Source: FEN-1297 sp964618785
Lineage (GTDB): Bacteria; Bacteroidota; Ignavibacteria; Ignavibacteriales; Ignavibacteriaceae
DNA: 64,000 nucleotides
Direction: 5' to 3'
Assembly: GCA_964618785.1 (NCBI GenBank)
Contig: CAZUCY010000001.1
Coordinates: 72,345-136,344, forward strand
Both the position numbers and the translations under genes were made by a program. Within the stretch, counting starts at the first letter, position 1, and each line of letters starts with the position of its first letter. Below the pieces are notes generated by a model. The model was given only the letters and a program-made list of their open reading frames with translations, was not told the DNA's origin and ran no database searches. Below, piece by piece: positions 26,577-37,131 of the stretch.

Positions 26577-29531
26577 ATGAAAAAATATTTTATTGGAATT
26601 GTACTTCTTATTCTTTTTATATATCAGAATATTATCGCGCAGGATTTAACAAAGTATGTCGATCCTTTCATTGGTACGGGAGGAGAAGGGCATACTTACC
26701 CCGGGGCTGTTTTACCTTTCGGTATGGTGCAGCTGAGTCCGGATACACGCCCGGGTAATTGGGATGATTGCAGCGGTTATCATTATAGCTGCAATTCGAT
26801 TCTCGGCTTTTCACATCTTCATCTAAGCGGTACCGGCGTCCCTGGTTATGGCGATATTTTATTCATGCCAACTACCGGGAAAATTCAACTTGAACCGGGA
26901 GATGAAAAAAAATCATTAACGGGATATAAAAGTAAATTTGATCACTCTTCCGAAATTGCCGAACCTGGTTATTATTCCGTTCTGCTCTCTGATTATTCAA
27001 TCAGAGCTGAATTGACGGTAACAACTCGTGCCGGGTTTCATCGCTATACTTATCCGTCAAATTCTTCTGCAAACTTAATTATAGACCTTGTGCACCGGAT
27101 ACAATCAACGGCAGCTATTAAAGAAGCCGAATTCCGTATAGTTGATGAAAATAAAATAGAAGGGATGAGAAGAACCAGCGGGTATATAAAGGATCATTTA
27201 ATTTATTTCGTCGCTGAATTTTCAAAACCGGTTATTGAGTCTGGAATTCAAAACGATGGCAGGCTTTCTACCCAAATTAAAGAAGCTAAAGGAACCCGCA
27301 TTAAAGCTTATTTGAAATTTAACGTGCGTGATAAAGAACCGCTGCTAATTAAAGTAGGTATTTCTACGGTTGATTATGAAGGCGCAAGAAAAAATCTCGC
27401 CGCTGAAATTTCCGGGTGGGATTTTGACAAAGTGAGAAATGACGCAAAAGAAATATGGAATAAACAGTTATCAAAAATAATTGTAAAAAATCAATCTGAA
27501 GACAAGAAAAAAATATTTTATACCGCACTCTATCACGCCTCCGTAGCTCCCAATATATACTTTGATGTGGATAGAAGATACCGTGGAAGAGATAGGCAGG
27601 TTCATTATTGCAAAGATTTTGATAACTATACCGCCTTTTCATTATGGGATACTTTCCGTTCCACACATCCGTTATATCTTCTGATTGATCCTGAACGGGC
27701 AAACAATATGGTTAATTCGCTTTTGGCAAAGTATGATGAAAGCGGTATGCTTCCCAAAATTGAATATGGAAACAACGAAACCGGCGATATGATCGGTTAT
27801 CATTCTTTGCCCGTTATTGCTGATGCTTATGTAAAAGGAATCCGTGGTTTTGATGCTGAACATGCATTAAAAGCAATGGTGAACTCGGCTTATTACAGCG
27901 ATCCTGAAATGAAATTATATATGCAGCTTGGATATGTCCCGGCAGATAAAAAAAAGGAATCAGTCTCTAAGACTATTGAGTATTCTTATGATGATTGGAC
28001 TATATATGCCTTGGCAAATGCAGTTGGTGACCAAAAAACGGCTAATGAATTTCTTCTACGGTCAGAATACTACAGGAACTTATTTAATGGATATTCAGGG
28101 TTTTTTAGAGGTAGAAATTCTTCCGGAGACTGGGTCCCGGAATTTGATCCTTTTGAAGTTTCGCATGATTTTACCGAAGGTAATGCCTGGCAGTATAGCC
28201 TGTTTGCGCCCCATGATATGAATGGCTTGATTAATTTGTACGGCGGTAAAAAGAAATTTATCAGTCATGTCGATCGGTTGTTTTCCTCTAAATCTGTTTT
28301 CACGGGGAAAAAAATTTCCGACTTAACCGGTACAATAGGGCAATATGTACACGGTAATGAACCCAGCCATCACATAGCGTATGTTTATAATTTTGTTGAT
28401 CAGCCATGGAAAACACAAGAAAGAATTCATCAGCTTTGCAAAGAAATGTACACAACTCATCCCGATGGACTAATCGGTAACGATGACTGCGGTCAAATGT
28501 CCTCTTGGTTCATTTTTTCATCTATGGGCTTTTATCCATTTTGTCCCGGAACGGATGAGTACCAAATAGGCGCTCCTTTCTTTGATGAGGTTACACTGAA
28601 CCAGGTTAATGGTAAAAAGTTTGTTATTAAAACTGAAAATCTTAGCGATAAGAATTATTATATTCAATCTGCTCAGCTAAACGGGAAAGAATTGAATGTG
28701 CCGTTTATTAAACATTCCAATATTGCAGAGGGCGGTGTATTAATATTTCGCATGGGAAGCGCGCCGAATAAGAATTGGGGAAATGTTGATAAAGAAAGTC
28801 CGTATTCTTTATCAAAAGGCAGAGTTGTCAGCATACCTTATGTAAAAAACGATATCGGTTATTTTGCAAATAAAACAAAAGTTGAACTTGGATGTGCTAC
28901 TGACGGAGCGGAAATCCGTTATACGCTTGACGGCTCATTACCCGATAAAAATTCAATATTGTTCAAAAAACCATTTACATTATTTGAAAGTGCAGAGCTA
29001 AAAGTCTGTGCATTTAAAGATGAGTTGAAACCTTCTCCGGTACTAAAAATTAATGCGGTAAAAGCTAAGTTTGAAAAAGCAGTTGATATCTCTGAAGATT
29101 CATTGATAAACGGTGTACAATATAAATATTATGAGGGGCTAATAAACTCTGCTTATGATATCCCCGGTGGAGTTATAAAAAAAATCGGCAATCTGAAATA
29201 TTTTTCATTGGAGCCGGCGGAAGTAAAAGAATTATATGGTTTTTCTTTTAATGGTTACATTTATATCCCCGACGAGCAAATTTACTCCTTCTACACTAAG
29301 TCGGATGATGGAAGTGTTCTGTTGATTGATAATAAAGAAGTTGTTAATAACGACGGCGCTCATTCAGCCTCAAGAGCGATCTCCAATGTAATCGCATTGA
29401 GTAAAGGCTTTCATGCTTTTACTCTCTTATACTTTAACCGGTATAAAGATGCCGTTGTGATAGTTGGTTGGGGCAGTAAAAAAATATCCAGTCAGGTTAT
29501 TCCGGCAAAATATTTATTCAGAAAAAAATAA
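26577..29531 (+). CDS. GH92 alpha-mannosidase with C-terminal chitobiase-type and PA14 domains
   Basis: Secreted GH92 exo-alpha-mannosidase enlarged to 984 residues. Signal peptide about 1-21 (ending NIIAQD). The GH92 core (about 22-740) has every family block: KYVDPFIGTGGEGHTYPGA, TEGNAWQYSLFAPHD, HGNEPSHHIAYVYN, IGNDDCGQMSSWF and SMGFYPFCPG. The tail carries a chitobiase/Fn3-associated domain (about 765-825, AEIRYTLDGSLPDKNSILF) and then a PA14 carbohydrate-binding-like domain (about 840-984, IPDEQIYSFYTKSDDGSVLL). The added modules suggest attachment to an insoluble or cell-surface glycan. It converges on the GH78 gene at 29550 with only 18 bp between stop codons. Confidence 0.95.
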   Translation: MKKYFIGIVLLILFIYQNIIAQDLTKYVDPFIGTGGEGHTYPGAVLPFGMVQLSPDTRPGNWDDCSGYHYSCNSILGFSHLHLSGTGVPGYGDILFMPTTGKIQLEPGDEKKSLTGYKSKFDHSSEIAEPGYYSVLLSDYSIRAELTVTTRAGFHRYTYPSNSSANLIIDLVHRIQSTAAIKEAEFRIVDENKIEGMRRTSGYIKDHLIYFVAEFSKPVIESGIQNDGRLSTQIKEAKGTRIKAYLKFNVRDKEPLLIKVGISTVDYEGARKNLAAEISGWDFDKVRNDAKEIWNKQLSKIIVKNQSEDKKKIFYTALYHASVAPNIYFDVDRRYRGRDRQVHYCKDFDNYTAFSLWDTFRSTHPLYLLIDPERANNMVNSLLAKYDESGMLPKIEYGNNETGDMIGYHSLPVIADAYVKGIRGFDAEHALKAMVNSAYYSDPEMKLYMQLGYVPADKKKESVSKTIEYSYDDWTIYALANAVGDQKTANEFLLRSEYYRNLFNGYSGFFRGRNSSGDWVPEFDPFEVSHDFTEGNAWQYSLFAPHDMNGLINLYGGKKKFISHVDRLFSSKSVFTGKKISDLTGTIGQYVHGNEPSHHIAYVYNFVDQPWKTQERIHQLCKEMYTTHPDGLIGNDDCGQMSSWFIFSSMGFYPFCPGTDEYQIGAPFFDEVTLNQVNGKKFVIKTENLSDKNYYIQSAQLNGKELNVPFIKHSNIAEGGVLIFRMGSAPNKNWGNVDKESPYSLSKGRVVSIPYVKNDIGYFANKTKVELGCATDGAEIRYTLDGSLPDKNSILFKKPFTLFESAELKVCAFKDELKPSPVLKINAVKAKFEKAVDISEDSLINGVQYKYYEGLINSAYDIPGGVIKKIGNLKYFSLEPAEVKELYGFSFNGYIYIPDEQIYSFYTKSDDGSVLLIDNKEVVNNDGAHSASRAISNVIALSKGFHAFTLLYFNRYKDAVVIVGWGSKKISSQVIPAKYLFRKK

Positions 29532-29533
29532 TT

Positions 29534-29560
29534 TAAAAGATCAAAAAATTTAATCTTTTA
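29534..29560. terminator. Bidirectional hairpin between convergent GH92 and GH78 genes
   Basis: TAAAAGAT and ATCTTTTA form an 8-bp inverted repeat around an 11-nt AT-rich loop across the 18-bp gap and the last codons of the minus-strand gene. The position fits a shared terminator, but the stem is AT-rich and the T-run is short. Confidence 0.45.
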
Positions 29561-32318
29561 TTACAAAATAATATTTACCCGATCCGATATGCAATAATAT
29601 TTTCCCGTCGGCTGATTTTTCGGATTGTGCTTCTTTTAGTTCCTCAACCGGCTTGCCGCTTTCAAAAATCTTTTCTTTTGTACCGGTCGGCATAAGAACA
29701 TCCGCGGTTGTATTAGGCGGAATCTGTATGTCAAACATAACGGAATCATTTTCATTTCTCCAACCGGACGAAATCATTCCGTAAATGGAATGATATTCCG
29801 CTTTTGCAAATTTCAATTCTTTTGTTATATGCGGATTTACAATAATGTTTTTATAGCCGGGTCTGTCTGGATCAGTTTCAATACCCGCAACACTGCTGTA
29901 AAGCCATTTCCCGACAGCGCCGTAAGCATAATGATTAAACGAGTTCATTCCATCGTTTTGAAATGAGCCATCAGGTTTTATACCGTCCCAGCGTTCCCAA
30001 ATAGTAGTTGCACCTTTTGTAACCGGGTAAAGCCATGAAGGATACTTTTTCCTGAATAGGAGCATATATGCTAAATCTGTGTAGCCGTTATCTGTAAGTA
30101 CCCGGCTTATTCGTGAAGCGCCAAGAAAGCCGGTTGTTAGATGTCCGAAATTTGCAACGTCGTCAGCAAGGCGTTTCGCTGTTGTTGCTATTAAGTTTTC
30201 GGGAATAAGTTCGAAATCCAGAGCTAATGCATAGGCGGTTTGTGTATTGGATGCAAGCCTTCCGGTTTGAGTTATAAATTCCTTTTGAAATGCATTTTTT
30301 ATGTTTTTCATCAAGTCGGAGTACTCTTCTGCGTCTTGTTTCTTCCCAAGTATTAAAGCAATTTTTTGCAGTAGACTTGTCGAATGGTAGAAATATGCTG
30401 TCCCTATAAGATCTTTATCAGTTGTTGCGCCGGGGTAATCCGATGCTGTAGTTGCAAATGCCAGCCAATCTCCGTAGCCGACGGCTTTTTTCCATATGTA
30501 GGAATCGCCCGCATTTTTCTTTAAGTATTTAATCCAGGCTTTCATTGATTCATATTGTGTCTCCAGAATCCGGGTATCGCCGTAGTTTTGATAAACCGTC
30601 CAGGGAACGATTACTGCTGCATCCGCCCAACCGGCTGCGCCTCCATTATTACTTAAAATATTTGGAATTACATCCGGGATCCTTCCGTCTTCATATTGAT
30701 CGGCAATGAAATCTTTCATCCACTTTGTGTAAAAAGATGCTGCGTCCATATTGAAACATGCGGTGGGTGCAAAAACTTCCGCGTCGCCGGTCCAGCCCAA
30801 TCTTTCATCTCGCTGCGGGCAGTCGGTTGGTATTCCCAAAAAGTTACCTCTTAATCCCCACTGAATATTCCTTTGTAATTGATTAACTAATGAATCGGAA
30901 CACTCAAAACTTCCGGTTGGGGTCATATCTGAATGTATTACTTCACCGGAAATATCATTAAGAGAAATTTCCCCGGGATAATCCGTTACTGCGACGTATC
31001 TAAAACCTTGAAATGTAAAATGCGGTCGGAATTTCTCTATATCGTTGCCTTTGAAAATATATTCTACTTTTTGTTGTGCTCTGCGGAGATTTGCCGTATA
31101 AATATTCCCGTCTTTATCAAGTACTTCGGCATGTCTTAAATTTATTTTATCGCCTGCGCTGCCTTTTAATTTAAACTGAACCCAGCCTACCATATTTTGT
31201 CCCATATCGAAAACTAAATCGCCATTGGGAGATTTAAATTCTTTGATTGGTTTTATAGTTTGTGTTACCCTGATTACGGGATCCGCTGATGCTGTTAAAA
31301 TTTCTTTGCTGTATTGTTTTTCAACTACATCGCTCCAGTCTTTGTCATCAAAGCCCGGTTTATCCCAACCGTCTTTTTCCAACCAGGCATCATAGGTCTC
31401 CCCATCATAAATCTCCGACATTAAGATTGGTCCCTTAGCCGATTTCCATGCGGAACCGGATTTAATTATTTCTGTTGTCCCATCCTTATACGTGATGTTA
31501 ACCTGTAATAATAGACCGGGTTTTTTACCGTAATTGTTCTGCTTCTTGTCCCAGGTTAAAGGACCCCTGTACCAGCCGTCGCCGAGAATTACTCCTAAAA
31601 CATTTCTGCCTTGTTGAATATTTTCTGTTATATCATAAGTTTGATATTGAAGGCGTTTGTTATAACTGGTCCAGCCTGGCGTGAATAATTGATCGCCGGC
31701 TTTATCTCCGTTGATCTGGAATTCGTAAAGTCCATGACTGGTTACATAAGCTCTTGCTGATTTTACAGGTTTTTTTATATAAAATTCATTGCGAAGCATA
31801 GGGCACGCATTATAATTATTTTCAGTTTCTTCCAACTCCGGCTCAATCCATTCAGCTTGCCAATCCTCTGCTTTCAACAAACCCATTTCCCAGTACGAAG
31901 TTTTACTCCAATTGGACTCGCTTCCGTCTTTATCCCAAATTTTAACTTGCCAATATATACGCTGTCCGGATTTCAATGCCGTGCCGTTATAAACAACCTG
32001 GTTGGACTGATCCGATAAAATTTTACCGCTGTCCCATAAAAGACCTTTGCCCTTTAATAATTCCTTTTCTGATTCGGAAGCGCGTATTTGGTAAGCTTTT
32101 TGTTTAAAATTTCTTTTGCCGGAGAGAATTTCCCAGCTGAATCTGGGGTGTGTCGCATCAATGCCAAGAGGGTTGATTTTATACTCCGTTCTAAGGTTGG
32201 TTAACTCCGGTAAATCCGATGCCTTAATCTGTTGGAAAAATAATCCAATTTGTAAAAACACCAGTAATAAACAGCTGCGGCGTCTAAGCCGTGCTATAAA
32301 TTCATTCATCTTTAGCAT
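29550..32318 (-). CDS. GH78 alpha-L-rhamnosidase
   Basis: Secreted inverting alpha-L-rhamnosidase. The Met at 32318 is preferred (GGA about 8 nt upstream, then a basic segment and a hydrophobic core CLLLVFLQIGLFFQQ); the frame also opens at 32363, giving 937 residues. Domains in order: N-terminal Fn3-like (LRTEYKINPLGIDATHPRFS), Bac_rhamnosid_N jelly roll (SARAYVTSHGLYEFQINGDK), a concanavalin-like domain, the (alpha/alpha)6 catalytic barrel, and a C-terminal beta domain (PPNTTADVLMPTG). The catalytic acidic loop is intact: GIPTDCPQRDERLGWTGDAE. This is standard GH78 architecture. Together with the second GH78 at 56227 and the GH28, it points to rhamnogalacturonan-like or rhamnose-capped glycans. 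Confidence 0.95.
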   Translation of the reverse strand: MLKMNEFIARLRRRSCLLLVFLQIGLFFQQIKASDLPELTNLRTEYKINPLGIDATHPRFSWEILSGKRNFKQKAYQIRASESEKELLKGKGLLWDSGKILSDQSNQVVYNGTALKSGQRIYWQVKIWDKDGSESNWSKTSYWEMGLLKAEDWQAEWIEPELEETENNYNACPMLRNEFYIKKPVKSARAYVTSHGLYEFQINGDKAGDQLFTPGWTSYNKRLQYQTYDITENIQQGRNVLGVILGDGWYRGPLTWDKKQNNYGKKPGLLLQVNITYKDGTTEIIKSGSAWKSAKGPILMSEIYDGETYDAWLEKDGWDKPGFDDKDWSDVVEKQYSKEILTASADPVIRVTQTIKPIKEFKSPNGDLVFDMGQNMVGWVQFKLKGSAGDKINLRHAEVLDKDGNIYTANLRRAQQKVEYIFKGNDIEKFRPHFTFQGFRYVAVTDYPGEISLNDISGEVIHSDMTPTGSFECSDSLVNQLQRNIQWGLRGNFLGIPTDCPQRDERLGWTGDAEVFAPTACFNMDAASFYTKWMKDFIADQYEDGRIPDVIPNILSNNGGAAGWADAAVIVPWTVYQNYGDTRILETQYESMKAWIKYLKKNAGDSYIWKKAVGYGDWLAFATTASDYPGATTDKDLIGTAYFYHSTSLLQKIALILGKKQDAEEYSDLMKNIKNAFQKEFITQTGRLASNTQTAYALALDFELIPENLIATTAKRLADDVANFGHLTTGFLGASRISRVLTDNGYTDLAYMLLFRKKYPSWLYPVTKGATTIWERWDGIKPDGSFQNDGMNSFNHYAYGAVGKWLYSSVAGIETDPDRPGYKNIIVNPHITKELKFAKAEYHSIYGMISSGWRNENDSVMFDIQIPPNTTADVLMPTGTKEKIFESGKPVEELKEAQSEKSADGKILLHIGSGKYYFVIKD

Positions 32319-32562
32319 GATGTCATTCCATTTGTATTTTTTATTAAAAAATTGTTTAACCAAAAAATAGGTTTTAGTATACTCGGTTTTTTCTTCAACG
32401 TAATATTACTATACACCGGTTTAAAAATAAATAGTATATTATCAATTGACTTGTATATAAATTAAATTCTTAGGTAGATATGTTAAAGTCCTGTTTATTC
32501 GGCTGTTTTATTTACTATATTGCATACAAAAAAAATAAATGCTAAAAATTACGGTTTAAAAA

Positions 32563-34863
32563 ATGGAAAAATATTTATTATTTATTCTTGTCGTTTGTAG
32601 CTTAATAAATGTTAATGCGGGCAGTACAATTAAAAAAGAATCAAAAAATTATGCGGATTATGTTAACCCATTGGTTGGAACGATTTCCGAACATCAGCTA
32701 TCCAACGGAAACACGTACCCGGCAATTGCGCTCCCATGGGGTATGAATTTCTGGTCGCCGCAAACAGGAAAGAATGGCGATGGCTGGCAGTACTCTTATG
32801 ATTCGCATAAGATTATTGGCTTCAAACAAACTCATCAACCTTCCCCGTGGATCGGAGATTATGGCGCCTTTTCCATTATGCCGGAAACAGGAGAATTAAA
32901 AATAGGCGAAGATGAACGCGCTGCATGGTTTAGCCATAAAAGAGAAACCGCAAAACCGTATTATTACCAGGCATACCTTGGTGATTATAATGTCTGGGTA
33001 GAAATCACTCCAACGGAAAGAGCCGCGCAATTTCAAATAAAATACCACGGGTTTGATAAGTCTTATCTTTTAATTGATGCATTTGATAAAGGCTCGTATG
33101 TTAAAATCCTTCCAAAAGAAAAAAAAATAATCGGCTTTTGCAGGAACAACGAAGGGGGAGTGCCGGATAATTTTCATAATTACTTTGTTATTTATTTTGA
33201 TAAGGAAATCGACTCCACTTATACATGGAATAACGCTGAGATTCATCCTGGTTATCTTGAAGAGGAAGGCGATCATGTTGGGGCGGTAATAAAATTCAAA
33301 TCTCAGGAAGATGAAATTGTCCATCTTAAAATTGCCTCTTCTTTTATAAGCTATGAACAGGCTGAATTAAATCTTAAAAGGGAAATTGGAAACGATTCTT
33401 TCCTTCAAACAATGAACAAAGCGAAAAACATTTGGAATGAAGGTCTGGGGAAAATTGAAGCCGAAGGCGGAACTGAAGACCAGCTAAAAACTTTTTATAC
33501 GGCAATTTATAGGACAATGCTGTTCCCCCGGCAATTTTTTGAATATAATAAAGAAAATAAGGCTGTTCATTACAGCCCTTATAACGGGAAAATTTTACCG
33601 GGATATATGTTTACCGATGATGGCTTCTGGGATACTTTCCGTGCTGTATTTCCTTTCTTTACAATAATGCATCGCGATCTTTGCAGCCGTATAATGCAAG
33701 GACTTGTCAATACTTATAAAGAAAGTGGCTGGCTGCCTGAATGGGCTAGCCCGGGTCATAGAGATTGTATGATCGGTTCTAATTCAGCTTCAATTATTGC
33801 CGACGCTTATTTAAAAGGTATTAGAGGCTATGACATCAATACTCTCTACGAAGCGGTATTAAAAAATTCTGAAAATGAAGGTCCCCTTAAATCTGTAGGT
33901 AGATTTGGGGTAAAATATTACAACTCTTTAGGTTACATTCCTTATGATGTTAAAGTAAATGAAAATGCTGCAAGAACTTTGGAATATAGTTACGATGATT
34001 TCACAATTATGAAACTTGCCGAAGCATTAAAAAGACCTCAAAGTGAAATAGATAAATTTGCAAAACGCGCTCTCAATTACAGAAATGTTTTTGACCCTTC
34101 TACAAACTTTATGCGTGGAAGAAATAAAGACGGAAGCTGGCAGTCGCCGTTTAGACCTGATAAGTGGGGCGACGCATTTACCGAAGGATGCTCTTGGCAT
34201 TACACTTGGGCTGTGTTTCATGATCCTCAAGGTCTGATAAATTTGATGGGGGGAAGAGAAAAATTTATAAATAAACTTGATTCGGTCTTTATAACTCCCC
34301 CCACTTTTGATTGCTCTTATTATAAAAGACAGATTCATGAAATTACCGAAATGGTCATCGTGGGAATGGGCCAGTACGCTCACGGGAATGAACCTGTACA
34401 GCATGGCATTTATTTGTTTAACTACGCGGGTGAACCTTGGAAAGCTCAAAAATATGTACGCGAAACTATGGATCTTCTATATAATCCTTACCCGGATGGA
34501 CTTTGTGGCGATGAAGATAACGGACAGACTTCGGCATGGTATGTGCTCTCCGCGATGGGATTCTATTCCGTTTGTCCCGGTGCCGGGCAGTATGTTTTTG
34601 GCTCTCCTTTGTTTAATAAAATCTCTTTACATTTAGAAAATGGAAAAACATTTGTAATCAATAGTTTAAATAATTCCAGGGAAAATGTTTATATCAAGAG
34701 CGCTAAACTGAATGGAAAAAATTACACTAAGAATTTTATAGCTCACGACGATATAATGAACGGCGGCTTGCTCGATTTTAAAATGGACAAAATACCAAAC
34801 TTGAAAAGAGGAATTAATAAAGAAGATTTTCCATATTCATATTCAAATGAATTGAAAAAATAA
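32563..34863 (+). CDS. GH92 alpha-mannosidase (variant motifs)
   Basis: Secreted GH92 enzyme of 766 residues with a signal peptide (about 1-19, ending NVNAGS). Family blocks: YADYVNPLVGTISEHQLSNG, LPWGMNFWSPQTG, FTEGCSWHYTWAVFHDPQG, HGNEPVQHGIYLFNYAG, and an acidic motif changed to CGDEDNGQTSAWY where most members have GNDDxGQMSAWY. The carboxylates are still there, so it is probably active, but the +1 region (PVQHG for PSHxI) suggests a different aglycone or linkage than the enzymes at 5532 and 26577. It is transcribed divergently from the GH78 at 29550 across a 244-bp spacer. Confidence 0.94.
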   Translation: MEKYLLFILVVCSLINVNAGSTIKKESKNYADYVNPLVGTISEHQLSNGNTYPAIALPWGMNFWSPQTGKNGDGWQYSYDSHKIIGFKQTHQPSPWIGDYGAFSIMPETGELKIGEDERAAWFSHKRETAKPYYYQAYLGDYNVWVEITPTERAAQFQIKYHGFDKSYLLIDAFDKGSYVKILPKEKKIIGFCRNNEGGVPDNFHNYFVIYFDKEIDSTYTWNNAEIHPGYLEEEGDHVGAVIKFKSQEDEIVHLKIASSFISYEQAELNLKREIGNDSFLQTMNKAKNIWNEGLGKIEAEGGTEDQLKTFYTAIYRTMLFPRQFFEYNKENKAVHYSPYNGKILPGYMFTDDGFWDTFRAVFPFFTIMHRDLCSRIMQGLVNTYKESGWLPEWASPGHRDCMIGSNSASIIADAYLKGIRGYDINTLYEAVLKNSENEGPLKSVGRFGVKYYNSLGYIPYDVKVNENAARTLEYSYDDFTIMKLAEALKRPQSEIDKFAKRALNYRNVFDPSTNFMRGRNKDGSWQSPFRPDKWGDAFTEGCSWHYTWAVFHDPQGLINLMGGREKFINKLDSVFITPPTFDCSYYKRQIHEITEMVIVGMGQYAHGNEPVQHGIYLFNYAGEPWKAQKYVRETMDLLYNPYPDGLCGDEDNGQTSAWYVLSAMGFYSVCPGAGQYVFGSPLFNKISLHLENGKTFVINSLNNSRENVYIKSAKLNGKNYTKNFIAHDDIMNGGLLDFKMDKIPNLKRGINKEDFPYSYSNELKK

Positions 34864-34890
34864 TAGTTCGCAAAATTTTGTATATTTCTT

Positions 34891-34939
34891 TAATTAACCT
34901 CCGGGGTTTGGCTTCAACCTCGGGGTTTATTCTTTCCGG
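34891..34939. repeat. Dispersed GC-rich repeat, short copy
   Basis: Contains AACCTCCGGGGTTTGGCTTC and AACCTCGGGGTTTATTCTTT before CCGG, the left part of the family seen at 45874, 53078, 55394 and 59021. It lies between convergent genes (GH92 stop 34863, beta-propeller stop 34996). It may act as a terminator or be a REP-like mobile remnant. Confidence 0.75.
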
Positions 34940-34995
34940 AAATTGATTGAAAGAGCAATTTCCGCCTCACCCAATGTCCTGGCTTCGCTTGGAGC

Positions 34996-37131
34996 TCATT
35001 TCAAGAGAATCAACTTCTTAGTTTCAACAAAACTTCCGGCTTGGATTCTGTAAAAATAAATTCCGCTTGCAAACATACCTGCATTAAACTCAAAACTATA
35101 ACTTCCTGCATTCTTCTCTTCATTTACCAGCGTTGTTACCTCTCGCCCAAGTATATCATAAACTTTTATTAAAACATGGCTTGCTTTAGGTAGGTTATAG
35201 CTTATTGTTGTTGATGGGTTAAATGGATTGGGGTAATTCTGTTGCAATGAATATTCCAAATACTGGTGCACAGTACCTTGTTTAACTGTTGTTATAATTT
35301 CTGATAACGGTCGCCTCCATATTCCACTGGAAAATAAACTATCCCCGTAGACAGATTTGTTACTTTTTTTAGACATCTCTTCCGGTGAAGCCAGACCGAC
35401 AAACAAATAAGTATCATTAACAACAACAGTTTGAATATTGACTTCGCTTTCAGGGGTAACCAGGGTCCATTTTTTGCCGTTATTTGTTGAAAGAAAAACC
35501 CCCCCTAATCCAATAGTCCCTGCGAATATATTTGAATCACTTACAGCAAAAGTTGATACATTCAGGCTGGACAATCCATTATTTGCTGAACTCCAACTTG
35601 AACCGTTATTGGTGGAAAGATATATTCCATTATTATCGCCGACTGCTGCATAGATATTAGTTCCGGATACAGCCATGGACTGAATATTACTATCTGGTAA
35701 ACCATTATTAACTGGGTTCCATATTGAACCATTATTGGTGGAAAGTAATATACCGCTTCCAAACGTGCCGGCAAAAAGATTCGACCCGCTTAAAGCAAAA
35801 ACCTTTATCATCCCGTTGGTCCAGTTAATTATTGGTGACCAGTTTGCGCCATCATCCGTTGATTGATACAGCACATTACATCCAGCAATTATATTACCGC
35901 CATCCGGAATAAGTGCGGCTAAATTGATATCCCTGTTCGCTAATGCCCAGTTGTCGCCAAAGTTTGTAGAAAGGTAGATGCCTCCGCTTGTTGATGCTAT
36001 AATATTTGAATCACTAATTAATATCGAATAAACATCTTCTACATATTCATGCCCGTAAGTTAAACCTGTATTAACCGGTACCCAGCTGTTCCCATTATCA
36101 TTAGACACAAAAGCTCCTCCCTGAAAAGTACCGGCAAAAAGAGTTGAGCCGCCTGTAGTTAGTGTTTTAACTATAGGAGTCATATTGGCTGGTTTTACCC
36201 AATTGGTTCCATTGTCCGAGGTTCTAAATAGGCCTCCTCCGATCGTACCGGCATAGATATTTTGACCACTTGCCTGAAGAGCGCCAACACAAAGATTTGT
36301 TAAACCGGAATTTACTGAATTCCAGCTCCCTCCGTGATTGGTAGAAAGAAAGACGCCGCTTTGAGAAGTTCCTCCGTAGATGTTGGTTCCACTTACTGCA
36401 AAAGAAATAACATCCTGATCGGTTAGCCCGGAATCTACAGAAGTCCAGTTACTCCCTTCATTTTCTGAAAGGAAAATGCCCCCCTGGGTTCCGGCAAACA
36501 AACTTGTTCCTTCCACAACTAAAGCATTGATATATAAATTTCCCAACCCTGAATCTGCATTAATCCAGTTAGTACCATTGTTAGTTGATCGGTATATTCC
36601 ACCGCCGCCGGTTCCGGCAAAAAGATCATTACCAACTACAGCAAACGATGAGATAAACATATTGTCCAGACCTGAACTTACAGGTATCCAATTTGTTCCA
36701 TAATCAGATGATAAAAAAACTCCCCCTCCGGAGGTACCTGCAAAGAGGCTGTCCCCTTTAAAAGTCATAGCCATTACACAATATGATGTGAGTCCGGTAT
36801 TAACCATATTCCAGCAAATACCATTTATATCTGCCCTATGATAAGAAGCAAATATTCCCCCTTCAGTACCTGCAAATACATTTGTATCCTGGATAGCCAA
36901 ACAATTGATATGAGTGAAAACCAATCCGTTTACAAGTCCATTATTGAAGGAGTTACCGTCGGGGACCCCCAAACTATAAACTCCGCTTTCAGTTCCTGCC
37001 AAAATTTCTGATCCATATAATGCAAGACAATGAACATTTACTTCAGTTGGACGGCCGGTTTGCACCCACTGTGCAAAACATATTTTCGTTATAACTAAAA
37101 AGAAAAATAAAATTTGTAGAAAGGATTTCAT
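34996..37131 (-). CDS. T9SS-sorted beta-propeller protein with BNR/sortilin-like repeats
   Basis: Secreted 711-residue protein with a signal peptide (about 1-20, ending CFAQWV), about a dozen repeats of roughly 40-45 residues of the form 'GTNIYAGT..GGVFLSTNNGxxW..VNSGL', and a C-terminal T9SS type A sorting domain (about 622-711, LQQNYPNPFNPSTTISYNLP, YDILGREVTTLV, KKLILLK end). The repeats match the sortilin/Vps10 and photosystem-stability-factor type beta-propeller. Such proteins are usually adhesive or binding, not catalytic, and the type IX signal puts it at the cell surface. It is the only clearly non-enzymatic surface protein inside the GH run and is divergent from the GH92 at 37716. 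The ligand is unknown. Confidence 0.85.
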   Translation of the reverse strand: MKSFLQILFFFLVITKICFAQWVQTGRPTEVNVHCLALYGSEILAGTESGVYSLGVPDGNSFNNGLVNGLVFTHINCLAIQDTNVFAGTEGGIFASYHRADINGICWNMVNTGLTSYCVMAMTFKGDSLFAGTSGGGVFLSSDYGTNWIPVSSGLDNMFISSFAVVGNDLFAGTGGGGIYRSTNNGTNWINADSGLGNLYINALVVEGTSLFAGTQGGIFLSENEGSNWTSVDSGLTDQDVISFAVSGTNIYGGTSQSGVFLSTNHGGSWNSVNSGLTNLCVGALQASGQNIYAGTIGGGLFRTSDNGTNWVKPANMTPIVKTLTTGGSTLFAGTFQGGAFVSNDNGNSWVPVNTGLTYGHEYVEDVYSILISDSNIIASTSGGIYLSTNFGDNWALANRDINLAALIPDGGNIIAGCNVLYQSTDDGANWSPIINWTNGMIKVFALSGSNLFAGTFGSGILLSTNNGSIWNPVNNGLPDSNIQSMAVSGTNIYAAVGDNNGIYLSTNNGSSWSSANNGLSSLNVSTFAVSDSNIFAGTIGLGGVFLSTNNGKKWTLVTPESEVNIQTVVVNDTYLFVGLASPEEMSKKSNKSVYGDSLFSSGIWRRPLSEIITTVKQGTVHQYLEYSLQQNYPNPFNPSTTISYNLPKASHVLIKVYDILGREVTTLVNEEKNAGSYSFEFNAGMFASGIYFYRIQAGSFVETKKLILLK

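Noticed and set aside
34027..34449. 140-codon minus-strand frame inside a GH92 gene
   Set aside because: Antisense shadow; the plus-strand GH92 motifs run through the whole stretch.
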